A DNA stretch of 64,000 bases from Blattamonas nauphoetae (lineage: Eukaryota; Preaxostyla; Oxymonadida): the NCBI GenBank assembly GCA_033064195.1, contig JARBJD010000358.1, forward strand, positions 1-64,000. The letters are read 5' to 3'. The position numbers and the translations under genes were made by a program. The notes under the pieces were generated by a model, which saw only the letters and a program-made list of their open reading frames with translations, had not been told where the DNA came from and did no database searches. Position 1 is the stretch's first letter. The number at the start of each line of letters is the position of its first letter. Positions 41,949 to 53,856 of this stretch are shown here, in pieces.

Positions 41949-42997
41949 ATGACCCTCCCAGACAGTATCCCTCCTTCTCTCCTAATTGTCATTTGATTGA
42001 CCCAGAATTCTCTCCACTCATGACGTGGAATCCATCGGATGAAATCTCCATTGATTCTGTAAAGAAAGCCTTCATCTCTCTTGTTTCTATGTTCCGAGAT
42101 AGATACATATTTGATGAGGAGCTTTCCATAAAAGCATCACATTTCATTTCTTCCTTCAAGCTGAATCTCCATCGCCAGACTATCGACACTTTTTTGAAGG
42201 CCATCGCGCAAGACTCACCAAATCCCGACACCGTGTTTGTGGATTCGATGACTGTGCTCTTATCGTCATCACATCCATCGATATTCAGGGAAGCTTTGTC
42301 ATTTCTTCGTTATTGTCTCGACGCCTGTTCTTGGTCAACCCGCCTCACACTCATCTCTTTCACACTCATTCACGAAATCCTTTCCACACCTCATCTGCGT
42401 GATCTTTCTGTTATTGATAATAATGGCATGGTGGATGACATTCTCGCGATTTTCAGCTTTAGCGTCTATCTGATCGAAACCAACACTGTTCACTCCCTCT
42501 CTGTCACTTACCACACTGACCCTGAACGAATCCGAGATGTGGTGCTGCATGAAGTCCTGATCCCATTCGAACCATCTCTCGTCCAGATCAGTCGCAATCC
42601 TCACCTTTTGTCGTGGAACATTGAATACAGGGACACATTCCGATTACTGGTCTACATATTTGAAGTAAGTGTCTACCACCAACCAACACTGGATTTCATT
42701 TGTTCTTCTCGCATCCCAATGGTCTTCCAATCACTTCTCTCAAAAGTCAGACACGAAGAAGCCCATCAGTTCATCATCTGGTTCCTGATCGACAAGATCA
42801 GCAAATGGAAGGAACATGGAGCGGACACAATGCGCAGAGGGAGAATATTGTTGCAGACACTGGAACAGGAAGGTGGTTTTGATGGACTCGAACAAACACT
42901 GCTTCACGACGAATCATCGGATGCCGGACGCTATATATGGATAAACTCATTCGATCTCACGAACCCTTTGGGAATGAACTGTCGTCCCTTTCGTTGA
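41949..42997 (+). CDS. 335-aa family gene, copy 3
   Basis: Exon 1 is 16 nt (41949-41964), the intron exactly 41 nt (41965-42005), and exon 2 ends at TGA 42997, giving 335 residues. The N-terminus becomes MTLPDKFSPLMTW. The family phrases PNPDTVFVDSMTVLL, EILSTPHLRDLSVIDN, VLHEVLIPFEPSLVQISRN, QPTLDFICSSRIPMVFQ and RRGRILLQTLEQEG are all present and the frame is intact. It appears functional. Without splicing, the frame would stop after 15 codons, so the intron is needed. Confidence 0.75.
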
Positions 42998-43432
42998 ATC
43001 GTTCCACAGAATCTCCTCCGGAATTCTCGCTGTTCACCTCTGATTTCATCCCCATTTGCCCCAATAATTATGAAATCTAATGGTACAAGTCCGTATTTTA
43101 GTTCATTGCTGAAAATCCCTTCGAATTTATAGAATAAAACTGGTTTTTGAAGATCGAATTTATCCAAAAAACGTGAACTCTGTGCTTGACAACGTCACTT
43201 CCACAAAAAGGAACAAAAATGGCAATATAGGGAGACATGATCAGGGTTAGGGAAAACGACGAGATGGACGAAAAGAGTGACTTCCTGAACAAACATCAGA
43301 ATAAGGGTCATTCAATACCATGATCGGCTGTGGGTGGGCTCAACCAAAATGTTTTCTTTATGCGCGGTGTCTTTTGAGGGAGGAGAAGAAGGATGATCGA
43401 GAACAACTGGAAGATCACGAAATCTGCGAGAT
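42998..43432. other. Intergenic region between convergent genes
   Basis: No gene is supported. Short AT-rich stretches and the start of sequence antisense to the membrane protein gene are seen. It may contain both 3' ends. Confidence 0.3.
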
Positions 43433-44335
43433 TCATCCACAAGGAAGAGATTCTGGGAAAAAGAGGAAGAGAGAAAGAAAGCAGAGTGGAAGAACGAAAG
43501 AGGAATCAGCACACGCCGAACCCTGTTCGTGTTCGTGCCAAAGAAGGCTGACAAAGTGAGGGCCAAATTCGAACAAGTCAATCGAGTGTAATCTGACGTA
43601 CAGCTCAAAAACACACAGTCCAATCAAAGAAAGACGAATAAGCTCGTGTCTGCGTTGTTTGAGGTTGTTTGACGAGATCATTTCAAACGACATCGAGAGA
43701 CCCGCAATCAGAACGGTTTTCTGGGGACAGATGATGAGGGCGAGGATGTTGTTGATTGAGGTGCCTTCCGATGACGGGTTTGGAAGGAGAATGTTCTGAA
43801 AGAGAGACAAACGACGAAAAATGTGTGATGCACAAATGGAGCATACAACAGCTTGGAAGATGACAACAAGACTCAAGAGGAAGGTGCTAAGCAAGGCGAG
43901 GCTGAATACGATGAGAGTGAGGGTGAGACGTCGACGCATCAGATTGGTACGACGCCAGGCTAAAGCTGGATTGTTTTGATTGAGAAAAAGGGCGAAATCC
44001 AAAAAAAGATGCGGAAGTGCGTTGGAGAAGAGGAGAGCTGTTCGCGGGTTCCATCGGAAAGGGACGATGTTTGTGACGAATTGGAATGTCGTGGACAGAG
44101 ACAATAAGAGAAGAAAAAAGAATCTCGTGTCATAATTTGTTTCGCTAAGGGTCCGCACATATCGGATAAGAGATGTGAGGGAGACAATCCCGGTTGCAAA
44201 GATAGAAACTGTTTTGATCCAAACTGGGAATGAAGAAGAGGTGTACAACGCTGGGAGGAAGTAATCAGAGATAAAAAGAAAAGGGAAACATGGCATGATC
44301 AAATCCACGAGGAAGGAATCTTTCGATTCTGCCAT
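43433..44335 (-). CDS. Multi-pass membrane protein, unknown function
   Basis: From the ATG at 44335 the protein has 300 residues with about seven hydrophobic segments (for example LIMPCFPFLFI, FFLLLLSLSTTFQFV, LTLIVFSLALLSTFLLSLVV and LIRLSLIGLCVFEL). Short loops with Arg and Lys separate them, and a C-terminal LPLCFLSLFLFF ends the protein. There is no clear signal peptide apart from the first segment. No family is recognised. An upstream ATG would add 13 residues. It is a single-copy-looking gene between repeated families, with its 3' end facing family copy 3. Confidence 0.6.
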   Translation of the reverse strand: MAESKDSFLVDLIMPCFPFLFISDYFLPALYTSSSFPVWIKTVSIFATGIVSLTSLIRYVRTLSETNYDTRFFFLLLLSLSTTFQFVTNIVPFRWNPRTALLFSNALPHLFLDFALFLNQNNPALAWRRTNLMRRRLTLTLIVFSLALLSTFLLSLVVIFQAVVCSICASHIFRRLSLFQNILLPNPSSEGTSINNILALIICPQKTVLIAGLSMSFEMISSNNLKQRRHELIRLSLIGLCVFELYVRLHSIDLFEFGPHFVSLLWHEHEQGSACADSSFVLPLCFLSLFLFFPESLPCG

Positions 44336-44580
44336 CAAATCCGATTGATTCGGTGTGTGACACGAAGAAAACAATGATGGTTCAATCTACTCTTTAACTG
44401 GCTGTTAACTCTCGATTTCTCATTTTTCATGTTCTTTGGAAGCATACCGAGACGTGGTGACCTCGAAGACACACTCCAGGAGTGGAGTTGAGCAGAGTAA
44501 TTCGAAGAATGGAAAACGCAAACAGAACAAGATTGAAACTCAAAAAAAGAATGAGACACTGCTGTCTCAACGCAAAAGTA

Positions 44581-45888
44581 TTACATGAAAGACTCCCTCA
44601 CCCCTGTCGACCCTCCCTCGCTCTTCAAATCTGTCGAAGGATCAATTCGGTCGAATTCCGAATATATGCTCTGATCAAACTGTTCCGGTGGAGCAGAAGG
44701 CACGGCAGATGATTGTGGAGTGGGGAGAGTGTGTGGGATGTCGTCGGGAGGGAGATAGGCACTTGCTGGAATCTGTGAGAATTGTTGATATGTCGAGTGG
44801 CCACTATCTTCCTGCGGGTTAGTGTGTCCGTACAGCGCTGGAGATTGATATTGAGGATAGGATTGAGAAGGCGAAGGGACAAATGACGAATCTTGCGGAT
44901 AGTACAGTTGCGTGTCATTTATGGGTGGCATCTGGGGAGGGGCTTGAGGCGGATAATAAACTGGGGCGGCCGGGGGAGGATGTTGTGGCTGGGGTTGTGG
45001 TCTTTGAGGGGGAGGAGGGATGCGGACAGGGTCGATGTGGGCTGGAGGAGCGGACGCAGAAATGTGGGATGATCGAGCTGATTGTGGAGAAGTCTCATGT
45101 GTTGGTGATCCCACACTGATCAGAGAGACGGTGTGCACCATCATTCGTGACATGAGCTTGGCCCTTATCGTAACAAGCCGATCGGTTTTGTGAGCGTGCA
45201 CAACTTGCGCCACCAACTGAGTCTGAGCGTACAGCAATCGCACCGAAACAGACTCCACGTCCTTCACATTCCCACTCACCACCAGAAACGGCACTGTGCA
45301 TTCGGTGCGAGGGGGGTTGGCGTTTGGATCGCGTTCGGGGGGAGTCTGCGTGAACCGACCAGTGATGTCGACTTCTCGCTCCTTCCAATAATGCTCAAAA
45401 TAGTACGACGGCAGGTCTTGTGCCGCTGACCCAAAAAGGAAGAGGAAGTCTTCGTACGTGAAGTGCGGGTCTGGCAGTTCGCGACTCTCTGCTGGGAGCT
45501 CTTGAACTTGATGGTTCTTCAGAGACCCTGGAAACAATAAAACGGGGAAAATCACACCATATGTCATCAGTTTTCCGACAAAAGAGGACGGTTGATTTGG
45601 GAAGAATCGTAGTTTTCCTGCCTGTTTGTGTTTGTCCAATTTCAGCGTCAGGTCATTGTTTGTGAAACGACAGTCTGCTGGATTCATGCAGAATTTCACA
45701 TGGGTGTCGGTCACTGAGACAACATATCCCATCCACGACACGACCTTGTTTTTGTATCCAGCATTGAATGTCTCCTGAAGCTGCTTCGAGTGTCTCAGTG
45801 AACATTGCGAAACATATGACGCCCAGCTGTAATCTGTGGGAGCCTGATAAGGGTATTGATATCGAGGGATCGATGACTGATTCCCCAT
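44581..45888 (-). CDS. Putatively myristoylated protein with Pro/Gln-rich C-terminus
   Basis: I chose the ATG at 45888 because the product then starts MGNQSS, a good N-myristoylation signal; the frame is open for 29 codons further upstream. The 435-residue protein has a folded-looking N-terminal domain of about 270 residues (with WASYVSQCSLRHSKQL, CMNPADCRFTNNDLTLKL and FTYEDFLFLFGSAAQDLPSY). After it comes a disordered part rich in Pro, Gln, Ser and Tyr (residues about 290-435). I recognise no family. Attachment to the inner face of a membrane is inferred from the N-terminus only. The gene is unspliced and intact. Confidence 0.65.
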   Translation of the reverse strand: MGNQSSIPRYQYPYQAPTDYSWASYVSQCSLRHSKQLQETFNAGYKNKVVSWMGYVVSVTDTHVKFCMNPADCRFTNNDLTLKLDKHKQAGKLRFFPNQPSSFVGKLMTYGVIFPVLLFPGSLKNHQVQELPAESRELPDPHFTYEDFLFLFGSAAQDLPSYYFEHYWKEREVDITGRFTQTPPERDPNANPPRTECTVPFLVVSGNVKDVESVSVRLLYAQTQLVAQVVHAHKTDRLVTIRAKLMSRMMVHTVSLISVGSPTHETSPQSARSSHISASAPPAHIDPVRIPPPPQRPQPQPQHPPPAAPVYYPPQAPPQMPPINDTQLYYPQDSSFVPSPSQSYPQYQSPALYGHTNPQEDSGHSTYQQFSQIPASAYLPPDDIPHTLPTPQSSAVPSAPPEQFDQSIYSEFDRIDPSTDLKSEGGSTGVRESFM

Positions 45889-46346
45889 GGCAGGAAAGAA
45901 AAAGTTAAGGGCGATAGAATTTTCCCGAAAAAGTAGATTACTGCCGAGATAAATCCGTGAAATGCGAATCCTCACCTATCCGGCTGTTTTTTTTGGAAAA
46001 GATTCACGATGTCCCCTTTCATTGTGTTGAAAATTAGAAAACTCGACTTCAGCAAAAGTGCCTGGAATCCAGGCGGATACACTCCAACACAATGCCTTCG
46101 TGATTGTGCGGAAGGAAGCACGAATCGTTTCAGGTAGAGGCAGAGCTACAGAAGAGGTCAGAAAGCGATGTGACGAGAGAAGAGAGACTTTTGCATAGAA
46201 TGTGAAAGACAGTGAATGGAGCACACCAGCAGATCACCACAAATGACAGGCGAAGAGTGTGATGGAGAAAATATCGTTTCATTTGGGCGTCGATTGTACA
46301 CGCGGAGCGGACACCAAAAAAAGAGATCGGAGCTGTCGCAAGCGAG
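45889..46346. other. Intergenic region
   Basis: A minus-strand frame of 82 residues (45976-46224) is open but has no recognisable features. The region otherwise contains the 5' flank of the myristoylated protein gene and the 3' flank of family copy 4. Confidence 0.3.
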
Positions 46347-47395
46347 CTATTCTGGTTGCTGAGAGTTCACTCCCAAATAGTTCATGATTTTGAATGAAAA
46401 GAACCTGACACACCGCCCATCTTCCGATGCTTTGTCGAGTAGCAGTGTTTGTTCGAGTCTTTCGATGAATCCTTCCCGTTCGAGTGTTTGCAATAATATT
46501 CGCCCTCTGCGTGCAGTTTCCACTCCAACATACTTCCATTTGTTGATATTGTCGGATATCAACAAGATGATGTACTGATGGGTGTCTTCGTCCTCCACTT
46601 CTGAGAGCAGTGATTGGAAGGCCATTGGGATGCGAGAAGAACAAATGAAATCCAGCGTTGGTTGGTGGAAGGCACCCACCTCAAAGATCTTGGTCAGTAA
46701 TTCCGTTGTGTCTTTGAATTCTTCGTTCCACGACAAAAGACGAAGATTGTGACTGATCTGGACGAGAGAAGGTTCCATTGGGATCAGCACTTCACGCAAC
46801 ACCAGATTTCGGAGAGAGTAAGAGTCAGTGTCGGAATTAGGGGATAGATATCTCATCCCGTCGGTGGAGGAGATCCAGACACCTCTGTTAAAGATGAAAC
46901 GTATATCGTTCATCACACCCTGATCATCAATCAGAGAGAGATCTCGCAAGTGAGGTGTAGAAAGGATTCTGGGAACGAGGTTGGAGGAGACAAGTGCCAG
47001 GCGGGTTGAAAATGAACACCAATAGAGACATTTGCGAATGAATGAGAGAGTGGACTTGAAAATCGATCGATGTAACGACGATAAGAGCACAGCTATCGAA
47101 TCCACAAACACTGCAGCGGGGTCTGGGGAGTCTTGTCCAATGGCCTTCAAAAAAACATCGCTTTCCGTCAGAGGATTGACATGTCGCTTGAGCGAAGAAA
47201 GGAAAGCTGAGGCTTTGCTGACGAGCTCCTGATCAAACTCATAGCCATTTCGAACCATTGAAGTCAGAGATACGAAGGGTTGAGCAACAGAATCAACTGA
47301 AAATGGATCATCCGGATTCCACTTCAGGAAAGGAGAGTATTCTGGATCTATCAGACGAAGATGAGGAGAAAATGAGGGATACCTTCTGATGACAT
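46347..47395 (-). CDS. 335-aa family gene, copy 4
   Basis: Exon 1 is 13 nt (47383-47395, ATGTCATCAGAAG), the intron 41 nt (47342-47382), and exon 2 ends at 46347; the product is 335 residues. The spliced N-terminus reads M-S-S-E-E-Y-S-P-F-L-K-W. All family blocks are present and unbroken. It lies directly downstream, on the same strand, of an LRR gene, an order repeated exactly at 52535-54513. Confidence 0.75.
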
Positions 47396-47603
47396 CTCTG
47401 TGTTGTTCACTTCTCTAAAAACGACAAGTTGAGATCTGACTACCAATACATGGGAAGATCTTGATGTCACGATTTGGTCAACAAAAGTACCCATCTCAAA
47501 AACACGTTTGAAACGATATGAATGAAGATCAATTGTAAATGAAGAGACAGCAGGGGTTCGAAAGAACGATGACAATTTCTTTGACTGTTGATTGTTCCTC
47601 TCA

Positions 47604-48347
47604 TTATCGAAAGGACAGAGAAATGAAAAAAACTGTTTCACGTCTGTGTGAAGTGTTCCCCGAACTAATCGATTCCGGCAGATGCGTCAGTTCGTTGAAC
47701 GACAAGTCCAGACGACTCAAGTTGGGCAGCAAGTGGAAGAAATGACGCGGAAGCTCCGAAATCCTGTTCCCAGAAAGCGAAAGTGTGTGCAATTTTCGAA
47801 ACTGCGACACGAGCGGGGGCACAGAGGTCAGGAAGTTCGACGCAAGTAACAGATGCTCCAGAGGACAGAGAACCGCTCCAGGATGCGTCCCTGTCCCAGT
47901 TTTCTTATATATCATCGAATTGTTCAGTGGATCCACGAATCCAAGTGACAACTCAACTTTTGGGGACATCGATGGATCAGATGGGAGCGACGTCAATTTG
48001 TTGAATGACAGGATCTGGTGTGTCAGAGTGGAGAGACGGAACGGCTCGTTTGGAACTTCCTCGATTTTGTTGAATCCAAAATTCACTTTCACAAGCAATG
48101 TCAGCTGCGAGATCGAGGGTGGAATGATCGCGAGCGAGTTGAACGAAACATCCAACGTCTGCAAGTTTAGAAGCGTGAACAATCCATCCGAGAGATCGGT
48201 GAGCAAATTGTGTGAAAGCAGGAGGCACGTCAGGGTGGATGTGAACAGTGTTTTCGGAAGCGACGAAATCAGGTTGTCTTTCAGCGATACGCTCTTCATT
48301 CGAGACGACCATGTAAACACATCTGAACAAAAGTTGTCATAAATCAT
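47604..48347 (-). CDS. Leucine-rich repeat protein
   Basis: The frame encodes 247 residues with about eight LRRs of the short type (for example LQTLDVSFNSLAIIPPSI, LTHQILSFNKLTSLPSD and LHTLSLSGNRISELPRHF), with the LxxLxLSxNxL(T/S)xLP pattern of protein-interacting LRRs. There is no signal peptide or membrane segment, so it is probably cytoplasmic. The first codons (ATGATTTATGAC) are followed by CTTTTGTTCAG, which could be a splice acceptor, so the true start may be in an upstream exon. A second, shorter LRR gene in the same context lies at 53857-54513. Confidence 0.75.
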   Translation of the reverse strand: MIYDNFCSDVFTWSSRMKSVSLKDNLISSLPKTLFTSTLTCLLLSHNLLTDLSDGLFTLLNLQTLDVSFNSLAIIPPSISQLTLLVKVNFGFNKIEEVPNEPFRLSTLTHQILSFNKLTSLPSDPSMSPKVELSLGFVDPLNNSMIYKKTGTGTHPGAVLCPLEHLLLASNFLTSVPPLVSQFRKLHTLSLSGNRISELPRHFFHLLPNLSRLDLSFNELTHLPESISSGNTSHRRETVFFISLSFR

Positions 48348-48449
48348 GACTCAGCAAGAGATGTTGAAACAGAACTCTTGTCACGTCAATTTGAGGAGAT
48401 GAGAATCATCTTGCGAGAAGAAGATGCGAATCAGGATGATGTGGATGTG

Positions 48450-48715
48450 AATGAAGATCCAGAAATACCTGGACACAAAAGAGCATGAAAGAAGGGCAGA
48501 GATGATGACACAAAGATCAGAATCACTGAAAACGGAAGAGGAGAGAACAAACCAAAAAGAAAGAATCAAAAACGAGAATGAGAATGGAGAATGGAGCACA
48601 CCAAAGTGTCAACACAGAGCGAGTTGGAAGCATTGAAGGGTCAGCATGAAATTTCATCTGAACATCGAGTGAAATGTGCGACAGGTGCGACAGAGTTCGT
48701 TTAGTCATGTGTCAT
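48450..48715 (-). repeat. Shared 3' flank of the 335-aa family, copy b
   Basis: Same block as 33320-33585, behind family copy 5. Confidence 0.7.
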
Positions 48716-49771
48716 CTAATACGGATCAGGACAGTTCATTCCCAATCTGTGCATGAGTCGGGATGTGTCGGTTATCACATACCTTCCAATTCTCGACGAA
48801 TTGTGGTGAAAGTGTGTTTGTTCGAGACTTTCGTGAAACCCTTCCCGTTCCAGTGCCTGCAATAATATTCTCACTCTGCGCCAAATTTCCGCTCCATTCT
48901 TCTTCCATGTGCGGATATGGTTGGGCATGAACTCCCAGATTCGTGATTGTATGCCTTCGCGTTCAACTCTTGTGACTAGTAATTGGTAGACAACTGGGAT
49001 GCGAGAAGAACAAACGAAATCCAGTGTTGGTTGGTGGAAGAAACTGTTTTCAAAGATCTCGGTCAGTAACTCCAGTGTGTCTTCGCATTCGTTTTTCCAC
49101 GACAAAAGGCGACGATTGCGACTGATCTGGACGAGATATTGTTCCACTGGGATCAATTCTTCTTGCAGCACCACATTTCGGACAAATTCAGGGTCAATGT
49201 TGAAGTCGTCAGAGAGATATTGAACATAGTTGGAGTTGGAAATTTTGACACCAAATCTGAAAATCTCGAGAATTTCCGTCAGGATCAACCGATCATCGAT
49301 CACAGAGGGATCTTGCAGAGATGGGGTTGAAAGAATTCTCGGAATGAGTTTGGAGGAGATATGGTTCAGGCTGGTTGATAATGAATAGCGATTGAGACAC
49401 TCGCGAATGAATGACAATGTATCCCTGACAATCGATGGATGGGACGAAGATAAGAGCACACTCATCGAATCAATAAACACTGCAGTGGGGTCTGGGTTGC
49501 CTTGACCAATCGTCTTCAACAAATTGTCGGCCAAGTTATCCTTAAAGAGTTGCGATGATATCGAAGAAATGAACGTTGATGATTGCTGAAGAAGATCCTC
49601 ATCAAAACAGTAGCCTTCTCGTACCATCGAAATAAGAGAGAGAAAGGCTGGGGAAACAAAATCAACGGTGATTGGAATTGTCGGATTCCAGTTCAGGAAA
49701 GGAGAGTATTCTGGATGAGTCAGATGACAATTGGTATGAGGTGAAAGTTGGTGATCTTCTGATGAAGTCAT
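48716..49771 (-). CDS. 335-aa family gene, copy 5 (intron exonised)
   Basis: The gene is one open frame of 351 residues from ATG 49771. At the place of the family's 41-nt intron there is a 45-nt segment. Its 5' end reads GATCACC, so the GT donor is lost. The length is a multiple of three and contains no stop. The protein therefore has 15 extra residues (DHQLSPHTNCHLTHP) before E-Y-S-P-F-L-N-W. The family blocks are present but more diverged (for example FIDSMSVLL and RILSTPSLQDPSVIDD). This is the most divergent copy and appears intact. Confidence 0.7.
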   Translation of the reverse strand: MTSSEDHQLSPHTNCHLTHPEYSPFLNWNPTIPITVDFVSPAFLSLISMVREGYCFDEDLLQQSSTFISSISSQLFKDNLADNLLKTIGQGNPDPTAVFIDSMSVLLSSSHPSIVRDTLSFIRECLNRYSLSTSLNHISSKLIPRILSTPSLQDPSVIDDRLILTEILEIFRFGVKISNSNYVQYLSDDFNIDPEFVRNVVLQEELIPVEQYLVQISRNRRLLSWKNECEDTLELLTEIFENSFFHQPTLDFVCSSRIPVVYQLLVTRVEREGIQSRIWEFMPNHIRTWKKNGAEIWRRVRILLQALEREGFHESLEQTHFHHNSSRIGRYVITDTSRLMHRLGMNCPDPY

Positions 49772-49988
49772 CGTTGGTTCCATCGAGTCCCTTCTATGGG
49801 AATGATCATCCACATCTCGCTGAGGGCCCGATCAAGACCACATCTGTTGGACGAAAACAAACACATGGACATTTTCAAATAGATTCTCTCCGAACAAAGG
49901 GATGAATCGTGACCTCCACTCAGACCCTTCACAATTTATATTGCTTCAAAAAACGAGATTAAATGACATTTCATCATGGGGTTTCAAA

Positions 49989-52092
49989 CTACTCTTGGGC
50001 GTCACGGCCGAAGATGATGATACAATAATTAACACAATTGGCATCGGTCATCGTGGACAGTGGCACTGGTCTCGTTGGATCGGAGCAGCAGCATCTCCAG
50101 CATTCACTTGTACTGCGACGAGCTGCTCGTTGATGGTGCAGAATGATATTCAACTTCAGATGACGAAGACGATCAGAAACTGCACGACGAGCGCAAGGTG
50201 GACAAGAAACACGCACGCAAGAACAATCCGTGGAATTGCGCCAGACGACATCCCTTTCTTCTCTGATCTGATTGGAAGGAGTCTGCCATCTGCCAGTCCG
50301 CCCAGAGATCACCGCCCTGAATCAACACAATCACTGTCTGATCAGACAATGTGGCATTCGATGACGAGGATCCGATGTCTGCTGTTGTCATTGAGGCCGG
50401 GTTGTGTTCAGCTGTTGTGAATATGTCCTCCAAACTGGATGAGTTGAGGTTGTCGAGCACGAGTGTGCTTTCTGGCACAGCAAAGGCGACATCTGCAACA
50501 TCGGACGCAGAGTTCGGAGCTCACTCGATGAAGCAGATCCTCATTTCGAACTTGTGTTGTTCATCAGCATCGACCACTTTGGGAAGATCCCAATCAAAGA
50601 AGAGGCTGACGAGGAAGATGTTTGGCGTGGAGCAATTTCGGCAGGACAGAATCACAACAGTCTCGAAGTCACTTGATCTCCTCTCACTGTCCATCCCCCA
50701 CCTTTCCCAGCTGTCGACACACACTCCACAAAGCGGATCTCGTGGATGGACACGAGAGCGGCGGAGATGAATGTGTTGCTGAAGGATGTCGTGCTCGATC
50801 TGAACGTTGTCTGCGAGTGGACGAGATCCACAGACACGCCTTGGTTGGCGGGTTGCATTTCACAGAATGGCAAAAGTGGTCGAACCCGCACTTGCGAAGT
50901 TCGATGCCTCCGCTGGACGAGAAGGCGAAGTGGGATCGTTCGATGAGTGAACCAACACATTTCCGTTCTTCGAAATTCCCTCAATTCACTTCGTCCATCT
51001 CGACTGACAATTCTCCGAGTGTGGCGGAGGTGACGTGGGTGGCTGTGCATTTGTGGAAGAAGCGTCTCTTCGTGATCAGTCGGACGAAGTGACAGTTGTT
51101 GGGAGTCGTCACTTGTAATCCGTCAATCTCACACGAATAGAGCATTGGGAATGAGAACGACGAGATTGTCAGTTTCGCATCTGGTGTTGCTGTGATCAAG
51201 AGTTCGGAGACTCCCACTTCGTTGAAGTCATTGGAACTCACAAATTGTGTCTTTTTGACATTGAAATTGGGTTCGGTTGGAATGTCCATCGTTTCAGGAG
51301 ATTCGGAAGTTTTGGACAGCACATCGCATTTGAAAGTCTCTTGTTCGCTTAGAAGCATCGCAGAAAACGAATGATTTACCCAAAAATCGGTGCGATGGTG
51401 ATTGTCTTGAAGATGTTGTCGGTCACGTTGACCATCGTCGAAGAGGGAAGAATTGTGGAGTATTTTGCGAGTGATGGGATCGATGATGGTTGGAGAGCAG
51501 GCGGGGGTGGTGGATAAAGCAGATGGACGGCGTGGTTGAGATTTGCGAAGGCGGAAAGAGAGACTTCGACAGACGAAGAAGAAGGACCAGAAATTGGAGA
51601 CAGACCAACAATCACGTCCTGTGCAACACACTTGGACATGGTCAGGTGGGTATCTGCGTGGACGAGTCCATCTGTTCCGGGATCGGGGCGAGCGATGAGC
51701 ACGATGTCCACCAGTGTCACACTGCCTCCATCTGCAACGAATTGGGTGAGACTTCCTCCAAAGTCCAGGGTGGAACTCAGAATCTTGATGTGTGAGTATT
51801 CCAGAAGCGTCACAATCGAGAAATCTGAAACGAAAAGCATCTCAACGTTTCTGAGTGATAGAGACGAGTTCACGATGTCAAACAATGTTCACGTCTCTTC
51901 AAAATTGTCTGGAATTGGAGTAACTGATATCCTTCGCAGAGAAAGATCTTCATTTCTCCAACGGGGATTGCTGGATGCGAGCAGTTCCGGACTCAGCCTG
52001 CCAATGTTGGAAAACGAAGGGAGGTGAAGAATTTGGGACGAATCAAGAAGTGCTTGCAACTGGGGAAAACAGTCAACGAGTGTCATGACCAA
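49989..52092 (-). pseudogene. Beta-helix protein pseudogene
   Basis: Minus-strand frames in order give LHLPSFSNIGRLSPELL and SLRRISVTP (52092-51889). After one in-frame stop comes FDIVNSSLSLRNVEMLFVSD with the following strands (51885-51376), then MDIPTEPNFNVKKTQFVSSN (about 51290-50981), and further fragments to 49989. All have the alternating Ser/Thr/Val strand pattern of the N-terminal domain of the beta-helix proteins. No rungs with the Gly/Cys pattern, membrane segment or tail are seen, and the frame changes at least three times. Confidence 0.6.
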
Positions 52093-52534
52093 ATCGCGGC
52101 GGGAGTGTGATCAGTCAATTGGAGACAGAAGTGGAAATCGCACTGTTTTGACAGGTGTAACGAGGTTCTGAAGGTTTCAATGGAACCAAACGAGACGCTG
52201 ATCGGCTTGTTTGTGCTCATCCACGGGAGGAGATGTGCGATCACTCGAAGACGCGATTCCCATCAACAACGCGGTGTGGATCACGATGATCCATGAATCG
52301 GCTGAAAAGAAGGGAACAAATAATCAGGTGCGAGGGAACACAGAAATCAGAAAATAATGACAAGGAAGAAGAAAAGGATTTTGATGTGAAAAAGGAAGGT
52401 GAGCGACGAACACACCTGTCTGGGCATGGAATGAAGAGTGATGGCTTGCACAATCAGTGTTCACTTTCGTTGGAGCAACTGGGATGAAATCAGAGGTGGA
52501 CAGCGAGAATTCGAGTTGAAGCCGCTTGAAGCCT
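52093..52534. other. Intergenic region
   Basis: Only short, unconvincing frames are seen on both strands. It separates a beta-helix pseudogene from family copy 6. Confidence 0.3.
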
Positions 52535-53583
52535 TTATTGAGGTCGAGGAGAGTTCACTCCCAAATAGTTCAATATTTCGAAAGAACACCGCCTCACATA
52601 CTGTCCAAGCATCGAGGACTTGTTGTGAAGCAGTGTTTGTTCGAGATGATCTTGGAACCCTTCCTGTTCCAGTGTCTGCAACAATATTCTTCCTCTGTCC
52701 ACTATCGTGGCTCCATCCCGTTTCCATTCGTTGATATTGTTGAATATGAGCCAGATGATGAACTGATGGGTATCCATATCTTCCACTTTTGAGAGAAGTG
52801 ATTGGAAGACCATTGGGATGCGAGAAGAACAAATGAAATCCAGTGTTGGTTGGTGGAAGCCACTCGCTTCAAAGATCTTGGACAGCAAGTTTAATGTGTC
52901 TATACATTCATGGGACCACGACAAAAGACGAGGATTGCGACTGATCTGGACGAGAGATGGTTCGATTGGGATCAACACTTCACGCAATACCACATCTCGG
53001 ATTGATTGAGGGTCACTGTCGGAAGTGGCGGAAAGAGCTTGAACACCGTCGCTGGAGGAGATCCTGACGCTTGATCTGAAAATCGCGAGAATGGCGTTCA
53101 TGACGCGTTTATCCCCAACCACAGATAGATTACTTAAGCAAGGGGTGGAAAGCATTCTGGGAACGGGTTTAGAGGAGATTAATGTCAGGCGGGTTGATGG
53201 TGAACAGCAATTTAGAATCGTGCGAATCAGGGACAGAGCATTCATGATGATCGATGAATACGACGAAGATAAGAGCACTGTCATCGAATCTACAAACACT
53301 GCAGCGGGGTCTCGGCTGTCTTGTCCAATGGCCTTCAACATATCATCAAAGTTGAGAGACTCAAGAAGAGTCCGACTGAGTGATGAAACAAATTGTGAAG
53401 CTTGACTCACAAGCTCCTCATCAAAAGGGTAACCATCTCGGATCATGTAAACCATAGAGAGATAAGCTTCTGCGAAGGAATAGGCAGTGAATGGATCAGT
53501 TGGATTCCAGTTCAGGAATGGAGAGTATTCTGGATCTATCAGACGAAGATGAGGAGAAAATGAGGGATACCTTCTGATGACAT
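52535..53583 (-). CDS. 335-aa family gene, copy 6
   Basis: Exon 1 is 13 nt (53571-53583), the intron 41 nt (53530-53570), and exon 2 ends at 52535; the product is 335 residues. The first exon and intron are the same as in copy 4, showing that the two came from one duplication. The phrase MNALSLIRTILNCCSPS links this copy to pseudogene copy 2, and RSSVRISSSDGVQALS links it to copy 1. The gene is intact. Confidence 0.75.
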
Positions 53584-53856
53584 CTCTGTGTTGTTCACTT
53601 CTCTAAAAACGACAAGTTGAGACTTGACCACCAATTCATGGGAAGATCTTGACCAATGTGTCGGTAAACAAGATGAACTGTCCTAAAAACACGATTGACA
53701 CGATATGAATGAAGATCAATTGTAAATGAAGAGACAACAGGGGTTCGAAAGAACGATGACAATTTCTGTGTCTGTGGATTGTTCCTCCTATTATCGAAAA
53801 GAGAGAGAAACAAAAATGACTATTTCACACATGTGCGAAGTGTTCATATCAACAGA

